Assembly: GCF_030817015.1 (NCBI RefSeq)
Contig: NZ_JAUSYS010000001.1
Span: 868,001-932,000 of the forward strand
Direction of reading: 5' to 3'
Length of the DNA: 64,000 bases
Origin: Arthrobacter sp. V1I7
GTDB lineage: Bacteria > Actinomycetota > Actinomycetes > Actinomycetales > Micrococcaceae
Shown here: one piece after another, positions 56,790 to 64,000 of the stretch
How the letters are laid out: the number at the start of each line of letters is the position of its first letter
How positions within the stretch are numbered: the first letter of the stretch is position 1
The notes under the pieces: model-generated
What the model was told of the DNA's origin: nothing
What the model saw: only the letters and a program-made list of their open reading frames with translations
The model's database searches: none
Translations under genes and position numbers: made by a program

Positions 56790-57881
56790 ATGGACGCGAC
56801 CCCGCCGCGGCGCTTTGACCCACTTTCCTCCGTCCGATCCCCGGCGTCGGAGGGTTTCGACCTGCTTCTGACGGGCACAGTCTTCCAGGACATCATTTTC
56901 ACCGGGCTGCCGCATGCGCCCGTTGCCGGTACCGAAATCTGGAGCGAAGGGATGGGCAGCTGCCCAGGCGGCGTCGCGAACCAGGCGATTGCCGCGGCGC
57001 GGCTGGGTCTGCGGACGGGTTTGGCGGCTGCCTTCGGCGACGACGGTTACGGCGACTACAACTGGAAAATCCTGGCTGGACAGGAGCACGTGGACCTCTC
57101 CCTCTCCCAGCGGGTACCGGGCTGGCACTCCCCGGTGACGGTTTCACTCAGCGTGGAACAGGACCGGTCCATGGTCACCCATGGACATCCTGCTCCGGTC
57201 ACCTCCTCCCAGCTGGTCGGCACGCCGCCACCGGCGCTCGCCGCCGTCGCCGGGCTCGACGAGGAAGTGGAGACCTGGGCCCTTGAGGCCCACAAAGCCG
57301 GCGTGCGCTTGTTCGGCGACGTCGGCTGGGACCCCACCGGGGCATGGTCATCGACCCGGCTGCACAATTTGAAGTACTTTCACGCGTTCATGCCCAACCA
57401 GCACGAGGCGATGGCGTTCACGGGACGGGACAACCCGTGGTCGGCGTTGTATTCGCTGGCGGACCAGGTGCCGGTGGCCGTCGTGACGCTGGGCTCCCAG
57501 GGGGCCATGGCGGTCGACTCGGAAACGGGCGAGGAGGAATGGGTGCCGTCCCTGCCCGTCGCGGCCTATGATCCGACCGGTGCCGGGGACTGCTTCGGCG
57601 CAGCATTCATCGTCGGCTGCCTGGCGGGCTGGCCGCTCGGCGACCGGCTGCGCTTCGCCAACCTGTGCGCCGCCCTGGCCGTGCAGGAAGTCGGCGGTTC
57701 CCTGGCCGCGCCCGGCTGGGGCGACATTGCCGACTGGTGGCAGCGCGCCAACGCCCGGAAGGAACGGCAGAGCAGCCAGTGGTTGCGCCGATACTGCTTC
57801 CTGGACGACATCGTCCGCGACGTGCCCGCCGAGGCGCAGCGGCGGGCGACGGCGACCATCGCCCACCTCTCCGACGCCTAG
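56790..57881 (+). CDS. PfkB family carbohydrate kinase
   Basis: Ribokinase-like sugar or nucleoside kinase of 363 residues. Seen: GTVFQDIIFTGLPHAPVAGT, GSCPGGVANQAIAAARLGL (first PfkB signature region), AAFGDDGYGDYNW, and the second signature with the catalytic Asp, YDPTGAGDCFGAAFIVGCLA. The substrate cannot be told from sequence. Its place next to the GH4 phospho-glycosidase suggests a former sugar locus, now split by the IS. Confidence 0.87.
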   Translation: MDATPPRRFDPLSSVRSPASEGFDLLLTGTVFQDIIFTGLPHAPVAGTEIWSEGMGSCPGGVANQAIAAARLGLRTGLAAAFGDDGYGDYNWKILAGQEHVDLSLSQRVPGWHSPVTVSLSVEQDRSMVTHGHPAPVTSSQLVGTPPPALAAVAGLDEEVETWALEAHKAGVRLFGDVGWDPTGAWSSTRLHNLKYFHAFMPNQHEAMAFTGRDNPWSALYSLADQVPVAVVTLGSQGAMAVDSETGEEEWVPSLPVAAYDPTGAGDCFGAAFIVGCLAGWPLGDRLRFANLCAALAVQEVGGSLAAPGWGDIADWWQRANARKERQSSQWLRRYCFLDDIVRDVPAEAQRRATATIAHLSDA

Positions 57882-57889
57882 CCGCCCCT

Positions 57890-58432
57890 CGCTGGACAGG
57901 GCCCCGTCTCGGTTGGGCCTTCCTCTCCGGTCCGTGCCGCTGGACATGCTCTCCGGCCCGGCCCGGGCTGGCCTGGCCTGGCCTGGCCCGGCCTGGGCGC
58001 GAGCCAGGGTCCGTGCCGCTGGACATGCTCTCCGGCCCGGCCCGGGCTGGCCTGGCCTGGCCTGGCCCGGCCTGGGCGCGAGCCAGGGTCCGTGCCGCTG
58101 GACATGCTCTCCGGCCCGGTTGTGGCATGGACATAATCCCGCTGTGCCCATTCCCTGGCGCGAGCAATGGGCATGTCCTCCCGGGAGAGGAGCATGTCCA
58201 TTGGTGGGCGGGATCGGGCCTGTGGGTCGGCGGTCCGGGGCTGTGAATCGTGGGACCGGGCGCGTGCATTCGGGCTTGGGCAGGCCCCTGTCTCGGTTGG
58301 GCCTTCCTCTCCGGTCCGTGCCGCTGGACATGCTCTCCGCCCGGGCTGTGGCATGGACATAATCCCGTTGTGCCCATTCCTTGGCGCGAGCAATGGGCAT
58401 GTCCTCCCGGGCGAGGAGGGCATGTCCATTGT
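57890..58432. repeat. intergenic repeat region: 79-bp tandem units and a larger direct duplication
   Basis: The 595 bases between the PfkB gene and alr contain no gene. A 79-base unit starting TCCGTGCCGCTGGACATGCT occurs at 57931, 58010 and (partial) 58089. The segments 57890-57960 and 58120-58203 recur at about 58281-58340 and 58346-58432, so a larger block was also duplicated. GGACATGC and GCATGTCC motifs alternate and would form hairpins. Long open frames here are artefacts. Confidence 0.88.
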
Positions 58433-58464
58433 TGGAAGAATTAAGCCGGATGCGCTCCCGCCCC

Positions 58465-58470
58465 TAGAAT
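58465..58470 (+). promoter_or_regulatory. leaderless-type -10 box of alr
   Basis: TAGAAT ends six bases before GTG 58477; no Shine-Dalgarno is present. Confidence 0.5.
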
Positions 58471-58476
58471 CGTTAA

Positions 58477-59726
<1,250 letters not shown>

Positions 59727-59730
<4 letters not shown>

Positions 59731-60377
59731 GCGCCCCCGAGTGGGAGCTGACGCTGGAGGTACGGACGGCCGAGCAGACCCACGCCCTCGCCGCGGGCCT
59801 CGGTACGCAGCTGGAGGCCGGAGACCTGCTGGTCCTCACCGGCGAGCTCGGCGCGGGGAAGACCACGTTCACGCAGGGGCTCGGTGAAGGCTTGGGCGTC
59901 CGCGCCGGGATCATCTCACCCACGTTTGTGCTGGTCCGCATCCACCCGAGCCTTCCCGACGGCCCCCGGCCGGGCGGCCCGGACCTCGTGCACGTCGACG
60001 CCTACCGGCTCGGGTCCGCCGCCGAGATTGACGACATTGACCTCGAAAACACCATGGACAGCGCGGTGACCGTGGTGGAGTGGGGCCGCGGCCGGGTGGA
60101 GCACCTGAGTGACAGCCGGCTTGAGGTGGACCTCGTCCGCACCCTCGGCGGCGCCGCCCCGGCCACTGCCGGACCGGCCGCTGCCGGACCTGCCCCTGCC
60201 GGCCCTGCCGCCGACACCGTGACGCTGGATTTCGATACCGACGACGACGACGAGCCCCGCACCATCGTGTTCCGCGGCTACGGTCCGCGCTGGGTCACCC
60301 CGCCGTACCTGCCCGGCACCGCGGCCGCGGCTAGGCCGGGTGGCCGCGCCCGGAACCAGCACCGAGCCACTGACTGA
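59727..60377 (+). CDS. tsaE: tRNA t6A biosynthesis ATPase TsaE, long C-terminus
   Basis: ATPase that supports the TsaB-TsaD complex in making threonylcarbamoyl-adenosine at tRNA position 37. Walker A GELGAGKTTFTQG at residues 39-51, then GIISPTFVLVR, DAYRLGSAAEIDDIDLE and VVEWGRGRVEHL. The family ends near residue 150. Here a tail of about 65 residues follows, with Ala/Pro/Gly repeats, an acidic DTDDDDE cluster and a basic end. Start GTG 59727 overlaps the alr stop. Confidence 0.93.
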
Positions 60378-60398
60378 GCCAACGGAACGGACCTCCTG

Positions 60399-61070
60399 AT
60401 GCTGATCCTCGCAATCGACACTTCGGCCGTAGCAAGCGCCGCGCTTGTCTCGGACGACGCTCCGGAGTCGGTGGTGGGCAGTTTTGCCACCGAGGACACC
60501 CGGAGCCACGCGGAAGTCCTGGCTCCGGGGATCGAGAATCTGCTCGCCGAGGCGGGCCTGGGCGGGGACGACGTCGACCTCATTGTCACCGGGGTAGGCC
60601 CCGGTCCCTTCACCGGGCTGCGCTCCGGCATCGTCACCGCCCGCACCCTGGCCTTCGTCTGGGGCAAGCCGCTGTACGGGTTGATGAGCCTGGACGCCGT
60701 CGCCCTGGAAGTGGCCGAGTCCGTTGACGCGGCGCCGGACTTCCTCGTCGCCACGGACGCGCGGCGCAAAGAGGTGTACTGGGCGCGGTACACGCTCGCC
60801 GGCGGGCAGCTCCCCGAGCTCCTTGACGGGCCGCATGTCGGTTTCGCGGCGGACCTGCCGGACCTGCCGGTCTACGGTGCCGGTGCCGGAATCTATGCCG
60901 ACGCCGTCAAGGCCGTCGACGGCTTCAGCTCGCGCCAGCCGGAGGCACTCTCGCTGGGACAGTTTGCGCTCGCGCGGCTGGCTGCTGGGGAGAAGCTGCT
61001 GGACTCGACCCCGCTCTACCTGCGCGAGTCCGACGCCCAGATTCCCGGTCCCCGGAAGCGCGCGCTGTGA
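60399..61070 (+). CDS. tsaB: tRNA t6A biosynthesis protein TsaB
   Basis: Scaffold partner of TsaD in t6A synthesis, with an ASKHA fold but no full active site. The 223-residue protein shows LILAIDTSAVASAALVSDD, TRSHAEVLAPGIENLLAEAG, VTGVGPGPFTGLRSGIVTAR and FLVATDARRKEVYWARY. GACCTCCTG lies before ATG 60399. Its stop overlaps the rimI start. Confidence 0.95.
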   Translation: MLILAIDTSAVASAALVSDDAPESVVGSFATEDTRSHAEVLAPGIENLLAEAGLGGDDVDLIVTGVGPGPFTGLRSGIVTARTLAFVWGKPLYGLMSLDAVALEVAESVDAAPDFLVATDARRKEVYWARYTLAGGQLPELLDGPHVGFAADLPDLPVYGAGAGIYADAVKAVDGFSSRQPEALSLGQFALARLAAGEKLLDSTPLYLRESDAQIPGPRKRAL

Positions 61071-61597
61071 GCGGCCAGGACGCGGCGGCGCTGCCGGGCG
61101 GGCTGGCGCTGCGGGACATGACCGCCGCGGACATCCCGGCCGTGCACGACCTTGAGCGCCGGCTGTTCCCGGTGGACGCCTGGCCGTTGCAGATGTTCCT
61201 TGATGAGCTGGCGCAGGCGGAAACGCGCCGCTACCTGGTTGCCGAAAGTGCCGGCGGCATCGTGGGCTACGCCGGACTCATGTGTATCGAGCCGATAGCG
61301 GACGTGCAGACCATCGCCGTCGTGCCGGAGCAGGAAGGCAAGGGCATCGGCTCGGCACTGCTGGGCGAACTCATCCGGGAAAGCCGGCGGCGTCACGCCG
61401 AAGACGTGCTGCTGGAAGTCCGGGCGGACAACCCCCGCGCGCAGCAGCTGTACCTCCGCTTCGGCTTTGAACAGATCCACGTCCGACCCCGGTACTACCG
61501 TGACGGCGTCGATGCCCTGATCATGCGCCTCCGGCTGGAGCCCGGCTCCGACCACATCCCGCACACCACTTCGCCTCGGGAAGCAGACCGCCCATGA
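61067..61597 (+). CDS. rimI: ribosomal protein S18 alanine N-acetyltransferase RimI
   Basis: GNAT acetyltransferase of 176 residues. The acetyl-CoA loop [20 protein letters not shown] and [20 protein letters not shown], ending in [14 protein letters not shown], match RimI. It sits between tsaB and tsaD with overlaps at both ends (GTGA, ATGA), the standard arrangement. The C-terminal 20 residues are not conserved. Confidence 0.93.
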   Translation: MSGQDAAALPGGLALRDMTAADIPAVHDLERRLFPVDAWPLQMFLDELAQAETRRYLVAESAGGIVGYAGLMCIEPIADVQTIAVVPEQEGKGIGSALLGELIRESRRRHAEDVLLEVRADNPRAQQLYLRFGFEQIHVRPRYYRDGVDALIMRLRLEPGSDHIPHTTSPREADRP

Positions 61598-62691
61598 ACC
61601 GCACCCAGCCCCTTGTCCTCGGCATCGAGTCCTCCTGCGACGAGACCGGCGTCGGGATCGTCCGCGGGACCCGGCTGCTGACCAACACGGTCGCCTCCTC
61701 GATGGAGGAGCATGTCCGTTTCGGCGGCGTCATCCCCGAGATCGCCTCCCGCGCCCACCTGGACGCCTTCGTGCCGACCCTCCGGGAATCCCTCGTGGAC
61801 GCCGGGGTGACGCTGGAAGAGATCGACGCCATCGCCGTCACCTCCGGACCCGGACTCGCGGGAGCGCTGATGGTCGGCGTGTGCGCCGCGAAGGCGCTCG
61901 CCGTCGCCACCGGCAAGCCGCTGTACGCAATCAACCACCTCGTGGCGCACGTCGGCGTCGGCCTGCTCGAAGCGGACCACGGCAGCCCGCAGCCATTCCG
62001 GCAAAATGCATTGCCGGAAAACCTCGGTGCGCTGCTCGTCTCCGGCGGCCACACTGAAATGCTGCGGATCCGCAGCATTACCGACGACGTCGAACTGCTC
62101 GGTTCCACAATCGACGATGCCGCCGGCGAAGCGTACGACAAGGTCGCGCGGCTGCTGGGCCTGGGATATCCCGGCGGGCCCGCCATCGACCGGCTGGCCC
62201 GCACCGGCAATGCCAAGGCGATCCGATTCCCGCGCGGGCTCACCCAGCCCAAGTACATGGGAACGGCGGAGGAGCCGGGCCCGCACCGCTACGACTGGTC
62301 CTTCAGCGGGCTCAAGACCGCCGTCGCCCGGTGCGTGGAGCAGTTCGAAGCGCGCGGCGAGACGGTTCCGGTGGCGGACATCGCCGCGGCCTTCCAGGAG
62401 GCGGTGGTGGACGTGATCACGGCCAAGGCGGTGCTGGCCTGCCGTGAGAACGGCATCACCGAGCTGCTGCTGGGCGGCGGCGTGGCCGCGAACTCCCGGC
62501 TGCGCCAGCTCACCGAACAGCGCTGCAGCGCGGCCGGGATCCGGCTGACGGTCCCGCCGCTTTCGCTGTGCACCGACAACGGCGCCATGGTCGCCGCCCT
62601 CGGCGCACAGCTGGTGATGGCCGGGATTGCACCCAGCGGCATCAGCTTCGCGCCGGATTCGTCGCTGCCGGTCACCAGCGTTTCCGCCTGA
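61594..62691 (+). CDS. tsaD: tRNA N6-adenosine threonylcarbamoyltransferase TsaD
   Basis: Catalytic subunit of t6A synthesis. The 365-residue ASKHA protein has [32 protein letters not shown], metal His residues in [47 protein letters not shown] and the final [12 protein letters not shown]. The ATG overlaps the rimI stop. It ends the operon. The 63 bases to the convergent ligase gene contain a GGCTCCGG/CCGGAGCC hairpin at 62696-62713. Confidence 0.96.
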   Translation: MNRTQPLVLGIESSCDETGVGIVRGTRLLTNTVASSMEEHVRFGGVIPEIASRAHLDAFVPTLRESLVDAGVTLEEIDAIAVTSGPGLAGALMVGVCAAKALAVATGKPLYAINHLVAHVGVGLLEADHGSPQPFRQNALPENLGALLVSGGHTEMLRIRSITDDVELLGSTIDDAAGEAYDKVARLLGLGYPGGPAIDRLARTGNAKAIRFPRGLTQPKYMGTAEEPGPHRYDWSFSGLKTAVARCVEQFEARGETVPVADIAAAFQEAVVDVITAKAVLACRENGITELLLGGGVAANSRLRQLTEQRCSAAGIRLTVPPLSLCTDNGAMVAALGAQLVMAGIAPSGISFAPDSSLPVTSVSA

Positions 62692-62754
62692 ACCCGGCTC
62701 CGGACCCGGAGCCCGTACCGGCTCCGGGCTAGGCGCCGGTCCCGGAGGCCGTGG

Positions 62755-63906
62755 CTAGGCGTCGGGGCCCTTGCGCATCTGCTGGACGAGGTCCAGGACG
62801 ACGGCGCGCAGGTCGCCGCCGTGCTCCGCGGCAACCCGGCGCTGCCGCTGGTAGCCGGCGCCGCGTTCGATGATTTTCAGGACGTCCGCCAGTTCGGCGC
62901 TGCAGCCGAGCTTCGCCGCGACCGGCTCCAGCCGGTGGACCGTCTCGCGGAGGTGTTCGGTAACGAGCTGTTCGTTGCCGGCGGCGTCCAGGATGATGAT
63001 TGCTTCGACGCCGTAGCGGGCCGCCCGCCACTTGTTCTCCTGCACGTGCCACGGCGGCATGGTGGGGATGGTGCCCCCGTTGTCCAGTGTCGTGGAGAAC
63101 TCGTCGACGAGGCACTGCGTCAGGGCGGCGATGGCGCCGACTTCCTCCAAGGTGGCCAGGCCGTCGCAAATGCGCATCTCGATGGTGCCAAGGGCGGGGA
63201 CGGGACGGATGTCGCAGCGGATCTCGGACAGCGTGTCGATCACGCCCGTGGTGAACATGTCCTGGACATAGGACTCGTAGTCCTCCCAGCTGGAGAACTG
63301 GAACGGCAGGCCGGCGGTGGGCAGTTGCTGGAACATCAGGGCACGGTGCGAGGCGTAGCCGGTATCTTCGCCGCCCCAGAACGGGCTGGAGGCGGAGAGC
63401 GCCTGGAAGTGCGGGAAGTAGTTCACCAGGCCGTCGAGGACGGGAAGGGCCTTGTCCCGGCGGTCGAGTCCGACGTGCACGTGGACGCCGTAAATGACCA
63501 TCTGGCGGCCCCACCACTGGGTGCGGTCGATGAGCTTCGCGTAGCGCGCCTTGTCGGTCACGGGCTGGAGCTGCGGCGGGCTGAAAGGGTGGCTGCCGGC
63601 GCAGAAGACCTCGACGCCCATCGGGTCGGTGACGTCCCGGACCGCGGCCAGGGAGCTGCTGAGGTCCGCTTTCGCTTCCGCCACCGTGTTGCAGATCCCG
63701 GTGACCAGTTCCACGGTGTTCAGCAGCAGTTCCTGCTTGATGTGGGGGTGCTCGTCGTCCTCGTTAAGCTCGGGATGCGCGGCGGCAACCCCGCGGAGCA
63801 CCTCATTGGCCACCGAGGCGAGTTCGCCGGTTTCTGCGTCGACGAGGGCGAGCTCCCATTCCACACCAAGAGTTGATTGCCTGGATGAAGCGAAATCAAT
63901 CTTCAT
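62755..63906 (-). CDS. YbdK-type carboxylate-amine ligase (GCS2 family)
   Basis: The 383-residue protein belongs to the glutamate-cysteine ligase 2 family: FASSRQSTLGVEWELALVDA, QELLLNTVELVTGIC, YGVHVHVGLDRRDKAL, IGTIEMRI-like LGTIEMRICDGLATLEEVGA and WRAARYGVEAIIILDAAG. E. coli YbdK has weak gamma-glutamylcysteine activity; mycothiol producers usually lack glutathione, so the true substrate is open. ATG 63906 (MKIDFASSRQ) is preferred over an in-frame ATG 90 bases upstream. Nothing else is visible from 63907 to the window end. Confidence 0.88.
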   Translation of the reverse strand: MKIDFASSRQSTLGVEWELALVDAETGELASVANEVLRGVAAAHPELNEDDEHPHIKQELLLNTVELVTGICNTVAEAKADLSSSLAAVRDVTDPMGVEVFCAGSHPFSPPQLQPVTDKARYAKLIDRTQWWGRQMVIYGVHVHVGLDRRDKALPVLDGLVNYFPHFQALSASSPFWGGEDTGYASHRALMFQQLPTAGLPFQFSSWEDYESYVQDMFTTGVIDTLSEIRCDIRPVPALGTIEMRICDGLATLEEVGAIAALTQCLVDEFSTTLDNGGTIPTMPPWHVQENKWRAARYGVEAIIILDAAGNEQLVTEHLRETVHRLEPVAAKLGCSAELADVLKIIERGAGYQRQRRVAAEHGGDLRAVVLDLVQQMRKGPDA

Positions 63907-64000
63907 GTGGTCCCTTCGCTGTTCTGCTGTCCGTTGCCGTGACCCCATCTGGCAGCGGCACTGGCAGGGCGGTTGGCGGGGGCAACGGTGGTCCAATTCT

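Noticed and set aside
57931..58246. Long open frames in all directions between the PfkB gene and alr
   Set aside because: They arise from the 79-base tandem repeats and have no ribosome-binding sites or domains.

Overview
The window reads as chromosome of a high-GC Gram-positive actinobacterium, most likely Arthrobacter or a close relative (Pseudarthrobacter, Micrococcaceae). Three things point there: the actinobacterial layout of ribosomal operons (spc and alpha clusters joined through secY-adk-map-infA-rpmJ), mycothiol genes (ino1, mshA) with the treX-treY-treZ trehalose route, and many start codons 6-7 bases behind a TANNNT box. The assignment rests on gene content only; no search was run.

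Layout. 1-10.7 kb: end of the spc operon and the alpha operon (rplF to rplQ) with secY, adk, map, an intercalated P1-family (S58) peptidase gene and truA. 10.7-15.1 kb: a damaged accessory patch. It holds a frameshifted histidine kinase, a response regulator cut off at a run of 38 G, an Hpt-like protein without its histidine, a decayed serine recombinase, a RibD/DHFR-like reductase and gene remnants. 15.1-23.1 kb: a D-tartrate-type catabolic operon (FAH-family, CitE-like, small protein, tartrate dehydrogenase, 2-hydroxyacid dehydrogenase, DctA, tartrate dehydratase) on the minus strand, divergent from a GntR/FadR-type regulator. Three identical decamer palindromes lie between them. 23.4-31.4 kb: a Tad/Flp pilus locus on the minus strand in which four genes are frameshifted and the CpaF ATPase lacks its Walker A lysine. 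31.6-40.1 kb: rplM-rpsI, glmM, vanY-like, coaA, glmS, acpS and nnrD/E. 40.2-49.2 kb: treX-treY-treZ, an aldo/keto reductase and ino1. 49.2-58.4 kb: intergenic 32-bp tandem arrays, a DUF559-like gene, fhs, mshA, a GNAT remnant, a GH4 glycosidase, a complete IS481-family element, a PfkB kinase and a 79-bp repeat region. 58.5-64 kb: alr, tsaE, tsaB, rimI, tsaD, and a convergent YbdK-type carboxylate-amine ligase.

How the genes work together. The core blocks are growth functions: translation, protein export, tRNA t6A modification, peptidoglycan precursor supply through GlmS/GlmM and Alr, CoA, and one-carbon metabolism. The tartrate operon looks like a self-contained import, dehydration and oxidation module under one regulator. 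The Tad locus carries the usual actinobacterial set (prepilin peptidase, Flp pilin, TadE/TadG-like, CpaB, CpaE, CpaF, TadB, TadC), but as written it could not assemble a pilus. All clear single-base frameshifts fall between 10.9 and 31.4 kb, in the same stretch as the G run. Real decay and sequence error are both possible, but the CpaF substitution is not an indel.

Most notable observations: the triple operator, the Tad locus lesions, an intrinsic terminator buried inside the start of truA next to an 18-bp palindrome, recurrent leaderless-type promoters, two 32-bp-period tandem arrays, and an IS insertion whose target duplication leaves the -10 box of the next gene intact.
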